A stretch of 50,519 bases of DNA from Dehalococcoidia bacterium (GTDB taxonomy: Bacteria; Chloroflexota; Dehalococcoidia; Lucifugimonadales; UBA1123): the NCBI GenBank assembly GCA_009838465.1, contig VXRN01000060.1:1-50519 (forward strand), read 5' to 3'. Shown here piece after piece: positions 17,511 to 24,060 of the stretch. Made by a program: the position numbers and the translations under genes. The notes under the pieces were generated by a model. The model saw only the letters and a list, made by a program, of their open reading frames with translations. It made no database searches and was not told where the DNA came from. How positions within the stretch are numbered: position 1 is the stretch's first letter; every line of letters begins with the position of its first letter.

Positions 17511-17661
17511 TAATACCAATTCGGAGTAACGTCGTCGTGTTCCCACGGCAGCGTCTTTTCGTCTTCGCCTCGTCTTCGATCTCTCGTTCGTCCTGAGCCT
17601 GTCGAAGGACTATCTTGCCTGCCTCTGAGGTTCATGTCCTAATCAGAATGAAGTGGTATTA
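17511..17661. mobile_element. MITE-like insertion with TAATACCA terminal inverted repeats
   Basis: A 151-bp stretch bounded by TAATACCAATTC at the left and GAAGTGGTATTA at the right (inverted repeats, 11 of 12 matching), starting three bases after the antitoxin stop. No coding capacity. The interior (17556-17608) is nearly the same as 34219-34267, including the phrase CTGAGCCTGTCGAAGG, which forms a small hairpin with neighbouring bases. The outer TA could be a duplicated TA target, as for IS630/Tc1-type elements; GTG also occurs on both flanks. Confidence 0.55.
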
Positions 17662-17663
17662 GT

Positions 17664-17729
17664 GAAACGGTGCGATTGACCTATTGTATCCTGGGGGACA
17701 CAATATCCATGTGAAAGAAGTTCGCAGAA
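17664..17729 (+). promoter_or_regulatory. Duplicated toxin-operon promoter and toxin gene start
   Basis: Direct repeat of 16851-16917: the first 30 bases are identical and the rest highly similar. It carries TTGACC (17676-17681), a 17-base spacer and CACAAT (17699-17704). The operator palindrome is kept except for one base (TTGTATCC-N4-GGACACAA). It now drives the 81-residue gene downstream, so that gene may be repressed by the neighbouring toxin-antitoxin complex. Confidence 0.7.
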
Positions 17730-17755
17730 ATGTGTTGGGGGATGATGATGACTAA
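17711..17755 (+). pseudogene. Truncated toxin start, now a 14-codon leader frame
   Basis: GTG at the position matching the toxin start reads VKEVRRNVLGDDDD and then stops at 17753-17755. Its first six residues match the toxin's VIEIRR, and after the sixth the similarity ends. It is a remnant of a duplicated toxin 5' end. Because its stop overlaps the start of the next gene, it may now act as a short leader whose translation delivers ribosomes to that gene. Confidence 0.5.
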
Positions 17756-17993
17756 TCAGGATTGGATGGAGCGCAAACTCGAAGAACAGCGCCGACTCTA
17801 TGAGCGGTACGGGAAAGCGCTGGAAAGAGATCACACCGGCGAGTTTGTGGCTATAAGTCTTGACGGCGACATTCTGCTGGACCGGAAGATGGGGAAACTC
17901 CTCAGAAGGGCGACTGACACCTTCGGACGCGACAATTTTGCCATGGCGAGAGTGGGATACGAGGCTATGACTGAATGGATGAGCGCAGTGTAA
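17748..17993 (+). CDS. Small charged protein downstream of duplicated toxin promoter
   Basis: An 81-residue soluble protein: an N-terminal amphipathic helix rich in Glu, Arg and Lys (DWMERKLEEQRRLYERYGKALERDHTGEFVAIS), a short beta part (LDGDILLDRKMGKLLRRA) and FGRDNFAMARVGYEAMTEWMSAV. The pattern 'YGK.LE..H.GEFVAI..DG' is one I recall from small DUF5678-like proteins found near toxin-antitoxin genes; the match is by eye only. Start candidates are the ATG triplets at 17742, 17745 and 17748 behind a GGGGG run; an upstream ATG at 17730 is less likely. It is transcribed from the copied toxin promoter. Function unknown, possibly antitoxin-like. Confidence 0.55.
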   Translation: MTNQDWMERKLEEQRRLYERYGKALERDHTGEFVAISLDGDILLDRKMGKLLRRATDTFGRDNFAMARVGYEAMTEWMSAV

Positions 17994-18068
17994 CCAGCAC
18001 AGAATCATCTTGGAGAGAGGGAAGCAGGTTATAGTCGAGCTTTGAGGACTACCTTCATACATTGATGG

Positions 18069-18329
18069 TTATGTTCCCAGCAACTGACCCTCGAACCAAC
18101 GCTTCGCATCCTGCCAACCGGATTCGGCCTCAGACCGCAGACGGCGGGCTTGTTCGCGTCTCCGCGCTTTGGACGCCGACCACTTCACCCAAACTCGGTC
18201 AAGCGGATGCTCGAACCGAAACGAACCATCGTCAAATACCTGATGGCCTCGCGTTCCAGATGAACGCGGAGTACGTGAGTCCGTCACGCGGGAGAATGTT
18301 CGTCGACGGGTTCGGTAGGTTCGGGACAT
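18069..18329 (-). CDS. Small basic hypothetical protein, probably leaderless
   Basis: An 86-residue basic protein starting MSRTYRTRRRTFSRVTD, with a middle part QVFDDGSFRFEHPLDRVWVKW and a helical C-terminus EQARRLRSEAESGWQDAKRWFEG. I do not recognise a family. There is no ribosome site, but TTGGCG-17-GATAAT lies so that transcription would start at the A of the ATG, which argues for a real leaderless gene. A plus-strand frame over the same bases has a less protein-like composition. It is divergent from the HsdR-N gene. Confidence 0.45.
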   Translation of the reverse strand: MSRTYRTRRRTFSRVTDSRTPRSSGTRGHQVFDDGSFRFEHPLDRVWVKWSASKARRREQARRLRSEAESGWQDAKRWFEGQLLGT

Positions 18330-18335
18330 GACTGA

Positions 18336-18364
18336 ATTATCGCAAACTTGGGTACGCGCGCCAA
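18336..18364 (-). promoter_or_regulatory. Promoter placing the transcript start on an ATG
   Basis: Minus-strand -35 TTGGCG (18364-18359) and -10 GATAAT (18341-18336), spacer 17. The -10 ends six bases before the ATG at 18329. Confidence 0.5.
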
Positions 18365-18393
18365 GGCCACTTGCTTGACCACATACGAGCAAT

Positions 18394-18422
18394 TTGACAA
18401 GATACGCCTTGCTTAATGGAAT
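18394..18422 (+). promoter_or_regulatory. Promoter of the HsdR-N-like gene (TTGACA-17-TGGAAT)
   Basis: TTGACA at 18394-18399 and TGGAAT at 18417-18422 with a 17-base spacer, about 40 bases before the AGGAGG site of the downstream gene. Confidence 0.55.
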
Positions 18423-18470
18423 TGAAATTCGCTATCAGTGTGGGATATGGGCAATTTGCAGGAGGAAGCC

Positions 18471-19559
18471 ATGGATTTCATAGACGAGGTTAGAACACTT
18501 TCGACGCGATTTAGGCACGCCGCCGAACACTTGGAAACCGAGGAAGCTACCAAGAATGCCCTCGTGCTTCCGTTCCTCCAAGCAATGGGTTACTCCATTT
18601 TCGATCCAACAGAATTAGTTCCTGAATACACCGCAGATGTCGGAACCAAGAAGGGCGAGAAGGTTGATTACGCGGTAATGCGGGATGGTCAGCCCACAAT
18701 CCTGATCGAGTGCAAGAAGTTCGGGGCTGACCTTGATGATACTCAGATTTCTCAGCTTGTCCGGTATTTCCACGTATCCCAGGCTCATTTCGGCATACTG
18801 ACCGACGGAGTGGTTTACCGTTTCTTCACCGACATTGACCAGCCAAATGTGATGGACACCAAGCCATTCTTGGAATTCAACTTCATGGACTACTCCGACC
18901 CGGATGTGGAGGAGTTGAAGCGGTTCACCAAGTCGGAATTCAACCAGGACGCCGCAATGGACGCGGCTAGGGAGTTAAAGTTCTCGTCCGAGATCAAACG
19001 GGTTCTCGCCCGCGAATTGGCGAATCCTTCTATTGAATTCACCCGTTACATTATGAGCAAATTCTATGAGGGCAATCGGCGACGGGCTGTCGTTCAGAAG
19101 TTTCAGCCCATAGTGAAAGAGGCTTTCGCCGGATTCATCAATGACCGCATAGACGCTCGGCTGAAGATAGCGTTGGATAGCATTGAGGACCAGCCCACAC
19201 AGCCTACTACTGAATCATCGGAGGCACCGGAAGGTGAAGAAGCGGCTCTTACCGATAATGAGCAAGAGGCTCTGAACATCATCAAGGCAATCGTAGGCAA
19301 CATGGTCGATGCGTGGCGGATAGAGCTTCGGCCAACCACGCTATATACTAGCGTTGTTCTACACGATGACGATGAGGCCACTGATGACTACGGTAGAGTG
19401 GTGTTCAGACTCAGGGTAAGGTCAGACAATATGAGGATGGACGTGCGCGGGGAGCCGCCTGTGGCACTCGAAAACCTTGATGGTCTGTACAGCAACTCCG
19501 CTTGGATAAGGGACGCTTTCGCCAAGCTCATTGATCCCGTTGCGAGCAATGTTCAGTAA
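18471..19559 (+). CDS. Stand-alone HsdR N-terminal-type restriction nuclease domain protein
   Basis: A 362-residue protein. The start ATG 18471 follows GGAGG by five bases; the in-frame ATG at 18438 has none. The first 170 residues match the type I restriction HsdR N-terminal domain: EEATKNALVLPFLQAMGYSIFDPTELVPEY, then the PD-(D/E)XK site KVDYAV (Asp66) and ILIECKK (Glu80-x-Lys82), and the usual LVRYFHVSQAHFGILTDGVVYRFFTD. The helicase part of HsdR is missing. Instead there is a helical region, an acidic linker (about 250-265) and a C-terminal domain with two beta strands. No methylase or specificity subunit is nearby, so it is a solitary nuclease-fold protein; such proteins occur in defence and mobile contexts. 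It is followed by a strong hairpin. Confidence 0.8.
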   Translation: MDFIDEVRTLSTRFRHAAEHLETEEATKNALVLPFLQAMGYSIFDPTELVPEYTADVGTKKGEKVDYAVMRDGQPTILIECKKFGADLDDTQISQLVRYFHVSQAHFGILTDGVVYRFFTDIDQPNVMDTKPFLEFNFMDYSDPDVEELKRFTKSEFNQDAAMDAARELKFSSEIKRVLARELANPSIEFTRYIMSKFYEGNRRRAVVQKFQPIVKEAFAGFINDRIDARLKIALDSIEDQPTQPTTESSEAPEGEEAALTDNEQEALNIIKAIVGNMVDAWRIELRPTTLYTSVVLHDDDEATDDYGRVVFRLRVRSDNMRMDVRGEPPVALENLDGLYSNSAWIRDAFAKLIDPVASNVQ

Positions 19560-19657
19560 CACAACCTGACAGGGCTGACTTTGGAAGGCCGTTCTAGTCG
19601 TGTTCTAGGCCGGATACAGCCTCTCCCCTTCCACTGTAACCAAGCCGTAACGTGAAG

Positions 19658-19692
19658 CCGCCCTCGAGTGGCCTTGCTACGCTCGAGGGCGG
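19658..19692 (+). terminator. Strong hairpin after the HsdR-N-like gene
   Basis: Perfect 11-bp arms CCGCCCTCGAG/CTCGAGGGCGG around a 13-base loop, followed by ACTTTCGTCTGTTT. It lies about 100 bases after the stop at 19559 and probably ends that transcript. The rest of 19560-19893 shows no gene I can support. Confidence 0.65.
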
Positions 19693-19893
19693 ACTTTCGT
19701 CTGTTTCTGGAATGTCCTCCTTCCCATGACTGGAAAGGGGGTCTATGTTTAGGTTGCGTTGTGTACGTTCTTGATGATGGAGCAGTCCTTCAAGAAATCA
19801 GGAGCCGGCAGAGAAGTACAGGTATTGCTGCGACATTGTATTCGGCAACTGATGACGCATTTAAGGGCCACCAATGGGTACTGGCAGATTGAC

Positions 19894-20094
19894 CTACATA
19901 ACACACCTGACTAACTCAGCGAGTACGAAAAAGACAAGAGCAACTATGCCGGCGTAGAGCGTATAGCTCAGCCAACGGGATGTCCGTTTTCGGTCTCTAG
20001 CCATCATGTAGATGACAGCAGGAAACATACATCCCACTGATACGACGGCAAAGACGGCCCATATCCAGTCAACGATGAAGCAATACAGTTCCAT
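19894..20094 (-). CDS. Small two-helix membrane protein
   Basis: A 66-residue frame with two clear hydrophobic segments, about 8-31 (WIWAVFAVVSVGCMFPAVIYMM) and 43-64 (TLYAGIVALVFFVLAELV), joined by a basic loop ARDRKRTSRW. This pattern predicts an N-out, C-out hairpin in the membrane. I recognise no family and see no strong ribosome site, so it is moderately supported only. It lies alone in a gene-poor stretch between the HsdR-N-like gene and the mazEF operon. Confidence 0.4.
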   Translation of the reverse strand: MELYCFIVDWIWAVFAVVSVGCMFPAVIYMMARDRKRTSRWLSYTLYAGIVALVFFVLAELVRCVM

Positions 20095-20275
20095 AGCGTC
20101 AGGTTAGCATGAGTAGAATATGCGGAGCGAGGTTTCAGGAAGCGTCAATCTGAATGGATTCTACTCCCTGTCTGAATGCAAGAGAACGAATTATGAGTCG
20201 TGGTGTGGGGCTTGTCAGCGGTCGGCTAGAGTTCTATGGCGGTGTCGGTGTGGAGGATGTGGAGGGAAGAGGAGG

Positions 20276-20313
20276 TTGACGTTCTGAATGTAGGTAATTA
20301 CCATAATTACCTA
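20276..20313 (+). promoter_or_regulatory. mazEF promoter with perfect palindromic operator
   Basis: -35 TTGACG (20276-20281) and -10 TACCAT (20299-20304), spacer 17. A perfect inverted repeat TAGGTAATTA-CCA-TAATTACCTA (20291-20313) covers the -10 and likely start point, so binding would block RNA polymerase. This is the expected autoregulatory site for the MazE/MazF complex. Confidence 0.75.
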
Positions 20314-20333
20314 AAGTCATGGAGGTGAGCGGG

Positions 20334-20588
20334 GTGGACCAGACGGACGAGGTCAGGGAAGTAAAGCTGATTGCCATAGGCAATTCCAAGGGGATTCGCA
20401 TCCCGAAGGCGATGTTGGATAAGTATGGATGGGATGGGTGGCTAGAGATGGAAGAGGTGGCGGATGGCGTCTTTCTGCGTGGCAGAGATAGCGCGAAGAT
20501 GTCCTGGGAGGATACATACAAGGCCATGGCCGCCGAAGCTGAGGATTGGAGCGACCTGGAAGTCGCCGTCTCAGACGGGATAGAGTGA
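20334..20588 (+). CDS. mazE: MazE-like antitoxin (AbrB/SpoVT fold)
   Basis: An 84-residue antitoxin. The N-terminal swapped-hairpin DNA-binding domain reads EVREVKLIAIGNSKGIRIPKAMLDKYGWDGWLEMEEVADGVFLRG (residues about 6-50). The acidic C-terminus (KMSWEDTYKAMAAEAEDWSDLEVAVSDGIE) should wrap the MazF groove. GTG 20334 is preferred because GGAGG lies eight bases upstream; an in-frame ATG at 20319 contains that site within its own codons and lies only about eight bases from the predicted transcript start. Its stop overlaps the mazF ATG by one base. It presumably binds the palindrome just upstream. Confidence 0.88.
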   Translation: MDQTDEVREVKLIAIGNSKGIRIPKAMLDKYGWDGWLEMEEVADGVFLRGRDSAKMSWEDTYKAMAAEAEDWSDLEVAVSDGIE

Positions 20589-20920
20589 TGGCGTCTTTTC
20601 CGAGGCGGTATGAGATATACATCGCCAATCTGGACCCGACGGTGGGCGGCGAGATTCGCAAGTCCAGGCCGGTTGTGATTGTGAGCCATGACGCGATGAA
20701 CCGGCTGGTCGAGACCGTTGTTGTCTGCCCGCTTACGACTAACATCCATCCGCGCTGGCGGGGCAGAATTCAGGTGGTCTGTGATGGCCAGGAGGCGGAA
20801 ATCGCGGTTGACCAGATTCGCGCAATCAGCAAACGAAGGCTGGGCCGCCGCATTGACCGGCTCTCCCGGTCGGATGCTTTGGAGTTGCGCCGTGTCATAT
20901 CGGAGATGTACTGCGAGTGA
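20588..20920 (+). CDS. mazF: MazF-like endoribonuclease toxin
   Basis: A 110-residue PemK/MazF-family toxin: RRYEIYIANLDPTVGGEIRKSRPVVIVSHDAMNRLVETVVVCPLTTN carries the family signature (the 'DP..G.E..K.RP.VI.S.' strand pair and the 'V.P.T' strand). EAEIAVDQIRAISKRRLGRRIDRLS matches the C-terminal 'L.DQ.R..D..R' region. It should cut single-stranded mRNA at short recognition sites and be inhibited by the MazE made from the overlapping gene. An upstream in-frame start at 20546 exists but would run inside mazE. Its last 14 bases plus flank (TGCGAGTGACACTC) recur 126 bases further on. Confidence 0.9.
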   Translation: MASFPRRYEIYIANLDPTVGGEIRKSRPVVIVSHDAMNRLVETVVVCPLTTNIHPRWRGRIQVVCDGQEAEIAVDQIRAISKRRLGRRIDRLSRSDALELRRVISEMYCE

Positions 20921-21051
20921 CACTCCAGAAAATTGCATGAGTCTCATTACTTGTCTGTCTATTGATTTACAATGAGGGAGTCGAACCTGATCACCCTAAC
21001 CCTCTCCCATCGAGGGAGAGGGGACTTATGAAATCGTTGCGAGTGACACTC
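20912..21051. repeat. Hairpin repeat flanked by a 14-base direct repeat
   Basis: TGCGAGTGACACTC occurs at 20912-20925 (the mazF end) and again at 21038-21051. Between them is one unit of the dispersed repeat, with 9-bp arms CCCTCTCCC/GGGAGAGGG around ATCGA (21000-21022). The arrangement looks like an insertion with a target-site duplication. Confidence 0.6.
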
Positions 21052-21080
21052 TCGATGGCTGGACGGAAGGTGTGGCCATG

Positions 21081-21109
21081 TTGTAAATGGGGGTGCTCCG
21101 AAGTAGAAT
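21081..21109 (+). promoter_or_regulatory. Promoter of the first luciferase-like gene (TTGTAA-17-TAGAAT)
   Basis: -35 TTGTAA at 21081-21086 and -10 TAGAAT at 21104-21109, exactly 17 bases apart, about 40 bases before the ATG at 21155. Confidence 0.6.
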
Positions 21110-21154
21110 GCGGCAATAATCCGTCGCGGGCGACGTAACCCTGGAGATCGAATC

Positions 21155-22321
21155 ATGAAACTTGCGCTTCAGTATGAGATGCAGAGGCCGAGCCTGGATG
21201 ACCGGCTTGTTCTCCAGGAGACGATGGAGCAGTGCATACTGGCAGACGAGGTGGGATTTGACTACCTGTGGTTCGTCGAGCACCATTTTCTGACGGGATT
21301 CTCGGCGTCGCCGTGCCCGGAGCTGGTGTATGCCGCGCTCAGCCAGCGCACGAAGCAGATCCGGCTTGGCCTGGGAGTTGTCATTCTGCCTTACCACCAT
21401 CCGAACCGCGTGGCGGAGCGGGTGGCGATGCTGGACCATCTCTCTGAGGGCAGGGTGGATTTCGGCACGGGCCGGTCGGCCCCATATGAACTGACCGGCA
21501 TGGGCATAGACCCGAGGGACAGCCGGGATATGTGGGAAGAGTCCCTCTCGATGGTTCCCAAGATATGGGAGTCGGACTGGTTCGAGTATGAGGGTAAGTT
21601 CTGGCAGGTCCCATCCAGGCAGGTGCTACCCAAGCCGTACCAGGACCCACATCCGCCTATCTGGGTGGCCGCGCTCCAGCCCTCCACGTATGAGATAGCG
21701 GCTTCCAAGGGCATAGGAGTGCTGGCGTTCGGGTCGAGCGCGCCCTCGTCTCTGGAGCCTTACATCCACGCCTACAAGGAGAATGTGAAGAAGGCTAACC
21801 CTGTGGGGGCTTTCGTCAACGACCAGTGGGCCAACTCCACGCTCGGAATATGCCTGGAAGACAACAGGGAAGCGCGCGAACTTGGCGCCGCGTCACTGAA
21901 GAACTTCTTCGGGCCGGACAGGCCGTATGTGCAGGGTCAGAAGGATGTGTATGCCCGGCTGCTGGAACAGTGGGGCGGAGTGCCGGACCATCTGCAGCAG
22001 AACTTCTCTCGGTACGTGCAGGACGATGACTCGGAGGAAGAAGTAACGGACGTCCTGGACTTCTCAGGCGGCCAGGCAATCGCGCACAAGGTGTGGGAGG
22101 ACCTGGATGCGGACACGCTGGCGGACCGTGGCGTGGTCATCGCGGGAGACCCGGATAGCTGCATCGAGGCGCTCAAGAAGCACGAAGCGACGGGTATAGA
22201 CCAGATGATGATAATGATGCAGACCGAGACCATCCCGCATGAGAAGGTGATGAAGTCCATCGAGCTGTTCGGGGAGTATGTGATCCCGGAGTTCAAGAAG
22301 TCGGAGGCGGATGGGACGTAA
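21155..22321 (+). CDS. LLM-class (luciferase-like) flavin-dependent oxidoreductase
   Basis: A 388-residue TIM-barrel enzyme of the bacterial luciferase-like monooxygenase family, full length. Family hallmarks: EQCILADEVGFDYLWFVEHHFLTGFSASPCPELVYAALSQRTKQIRLGLGVVILPYHHPNRVAERVAMLDHLSEGRVDFGTGRS, and later FEYEGKFWQVPSRQVLPKPYQDPHPPIWVAA. These position a reduced flavin (FMN or F420) in the barrel. The substrate is not predictable; relatives oxidise aldehydes, sulfonates, nitriloacetate-like chelators and others. A GGAG site lies before ATG 21155. It has its own promoter, and a second, more distant family member lies 390 bases downstream on the same strand. Confidence 0.9.
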   Translation: MKLALQYEMQRPSLDDRLVLQETMEQCILADEVGFDYLWFVEHHFLTGFSASPCPELVYAALSQRTKQIRLGLGVVILPYHHPNRVAERVAMLDHLSEGRVDFGTGRSAPYELTGMGIDPRDSRDMWEESLSMVPKIWESDWFEYEGKFWQVPSRQVLPKPYQDPHPPIWVAALQPSTYEIAASKGIGVLAFGSSAPSSLEPYIHAYKENVKKANPVGAFVNDQWANSTLGICLEDNREARELGAASLKNFFGPDRPYVQGQKDVYARLLEQWGGVPDHLQQNFSRYVQDDDSEEEVTDVLDFSGGQAIAHKVWEDLDADTLADRGVVIAGDPDSCIEALKKHEATGIDQMMIMMQTETIPHEKVMKSIELFGEYVIPEFKKSEADGT

Positions 22322-22339
22322 TAGTTGGTCGGTAGGGAG

Positions 22340-22635
22340 TCACCCTCACCCTAACCCTCTCCCTGAGGGAGAGGGGAACTATTGACTGGAGGTCGAAGCT
22401 GATTGGACATTTACCTGCCCTTGTTAGCCTATCGAGGGAGAGGGGTCGGCATTGAACTTGGAATGGCGGAGTCACCCCCATCCTAACCTTCCCCCGTCAA
22501 GGGCTGAGAGGGGTAGGCATTGAAGATGATCACGCTTGCACTTGCGGTTTCACCCCCATCCTAACCTTCCCCCGTCAAGGGGGAAGGGACTTATGCCTGC
22601 CCTTGTGAGCCCATCGAGGGGGGAAGGGAATTTAG
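22340..22635. repeat. Array of four or five dispersed hairpin repeats
   Basis: The whole stretch between the two luciferase-like genes is filled by repeats. A CACCCTCACCCTAACCCTCTCCC/GGGAGAGGG unit with arms 22355-22363 and 22367-22375 is followed by a half unit near 22430. Two CACCCCCATCCTAACCTTCCCCC units follow (from about 22472 and 22552), and a final GAGGGGGGAAGGGA half. Units alternate between an AG-rich and a GGGGGAAGG version of the same fold. No coding frame seen. Confidence 0.8.
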
Positions 22636-22649
22636 CAATCGCGGGTGAA

Positions 22650-22678
22650 CTGACAACGGAAAACTGAAATGATAGACT
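22650..22678 (+). promoter_or_regulatory. Promoter of the second luciferase-like gene (CTGACA-17-TAGACT)
   Basis: CTGACA at 22650-22655 and TAGACT at 22673-22678, spacer 17, about 30 bases before ATG 22710. It begins just after the repeat array ends. Confidence 0.55.
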
Positions 22679-22709
22679 GCGATCATCACCAAGCGGCAGG
22701 GGAGAGATC

Positions 22710-23984
22710 ATGTTTATAGGACATTTCACCGAGCAGCCCTGGCAGGATGACAAGACCGGGCTGATGGGCACCCAGACGACCGACCTGAGTATCAGCAACG
22801 AGGTGTACGATCCCGAAGTCGGCGCAACGCTCTACAACAGGTATCTGGACGAGAAGCTGTACGCCGAGGAGATGGGTTTCGACGGCCTGATGCTCAACGA
22901 GCACCACAGCACTCCCTTCTGTATGCAGGGCGTAACCAACATCGGCGCGTCCATCCTGGCTCGCCAGACGACCAAGGCGAAGATCGTCATACTGGGCAAC
23001 ATCCTGCCAATCTGGGACGATCCGCTCTGGCTGGCGGAGCAGCTCGCGATGATAGACATGATCAGCCGCGGCAGGCTGGTGTCCGGCTTCGTGCGCGGCG
23101 GCGGACGCGAGAGCGTTTCGCACAACTCGCCTCCCGTGTTCAACCGCGAGCGATTCGAGGAGGCGCACGACTTCGTCATCAAGGCATGGACGGACCCGGG
23201 ACCGTTCCGCTGGGAGGGCAAGCACTACCACTACCGCTACGTGAACCCCTGGATGCGCCCGTACCAGAAGCCGCATCCGCAGGTGTGGATTCCGTCCACC
23301 GTCAGCGTGGAGACCGTGCGCTGGTCGGCTCAGCATCGCTACCCGCTCGTGCTGCTCGCCACTCGTCTCGGCCCTACGAAAGACGCCTTCGACATGTACC
23401 ACGACGCTGCCGCCGAGTTCGGATACGAGTCCGGCACTCAGCACGTCTCGTACCTCTGGAAAGTCCACGTGGACGAGACGGAAGAACTGGCGGAGGAGGT
23501 GGGACGCAAATACCTGTCCGGCGTCTCCAACCCGTTCCTGAGCGGAAACGAGGGCATGGTGAACCCGGCGGTCATGTCGCTGCCGGGACACACCTCCCGC
23601 CGCTCCCGCCGGCTGGAGGCTTCCAGGTTCGGCCCCACCGGACGCTTCGGCACCAACCGCCGCACATACGAGGAGCAGGCGAACGACTACACCATCGTGA
23701 CTGGCACTCCCGATACGGTCATCCCGAAGATCAAGCACGTGCTGGAGACACTACGACCGGGCAGTGTCTTCTTCTGGGACGGCGACGGCGCGATGAGCCA
23801 CGAGGACCAGATGCGCAGCCTGCGTCTCATGGGCGAGTACGTAATACCCGCAGTGCGCGAGATGGGCGAGGAACTAGAGCTCAAGGGGCCGTTCGAGATA
23901 AGCCCATGGACGAACGAGCCAATGGAGGAGTCGAACGGTGCGACTGAGGCGGTGGCGACGGCGGGTTCGGGGGTCGGGGACTGA
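22710..23984 (+). CDS. LLM-class (luciferase-like) flavin-dependent oxidoreductase
   Basis: A 424-residue member of the luciferase-like superfamily: LYAEEMGFDGLMLNEHHSTPFCMQGVTNIGASILARQTTKAKIVILGNILPIWDDPLWLAEQLAMIDMISRGRLVSGFVRGGGRES, then WTDPGPFRWEGKHYHYRYVNPWMRPYQKPHPQVWIPS. It is clearly divergent from the enzyme 390 bases upstream and longer, ending in a low-complexity tail (ESNGATEAVATAGSGVGD). It should use reduced flavin to oxidise an unknown organic compound. GGGGAGA precedes ATG 22710. Two such enzymes side by side with separate promoters suggest independent substrates rather than a complex. Confidence 0.9.
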   Translation: MFIGHFTEQPWQDDKTGLMGTQTTDLSISNEVYDPEVGATLYNRYLDEKLYAEEMGFDGLMLNEHHSTPFCMQGVTNIGASILARQTTKAKIVILGNILPIWDDPLWLAEQLAMIDMISRGRLVSGFVRGGGRESVSHNSPPVFNRERFEEAHDFVIKAWTDPGPFRWEGKHYHYRYVNPWMRPYQKPHPQVWIPSTVSVETVRWSAQHRYPLVLLATRLGPTKDAFDMYHDAAAEFGYESGTQHVSYLWKVHVDETEELAEEVGRKYLSGVSNPFLSGNEGMVNPAVMSLPGHTSRRSRRLEASRFGPTGRFGTNRRTYEEQANDYTIVTGTPDTVIPKIKHVLETLRPGSVFFWDGDGAMSHEDQMRSLRLMGEYVIPAVREMGEELELKGPFEISPWTNEPMEESNGATEAVATAGSGVGD

Positions 23985-24060
23985 GGGCTCGTGTTGTTGT
24001 TCCAATTACCTGATGCGCTCTACTCAAGGAAAATGGTGGGTAACGAAACAGGAGTTGGAG

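Noticed and set aside
18062..18331. 89-codon plus-strand frame opposite the small minus-strand gene
   Set aside because: Pro/Thr/Arg-rich shadow-like composition and no promoter or ribosome site; the opposite strand has a fitting promoter.
19668..19892. 74-codon frame after the HsdR-N-like gene
   Set aside because: Its start lies inside the terminator hairpin arm, there is no ribosome site, and no family is recognisable.
20980..20992. tRNA T-loop-like word (GAGTCGAACCTGA)
   Set aside because: No cloverleaf can be drawn around it and no acceptor stem is present; it lies in a dispersed repeat head.
22340..22635. CRISPR-like array
   Set aside because: Repeats are few, unequally spaced, of two stem types and share linker text instead of having unique spacers; no cas genes.
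22686..23738. Antisense open frame opposite the second luciferase-like gene
   Set aside because: Low-complexity shadow composition; the plus strand encodes an unmistakable enzyme with promoter and ribosome site.
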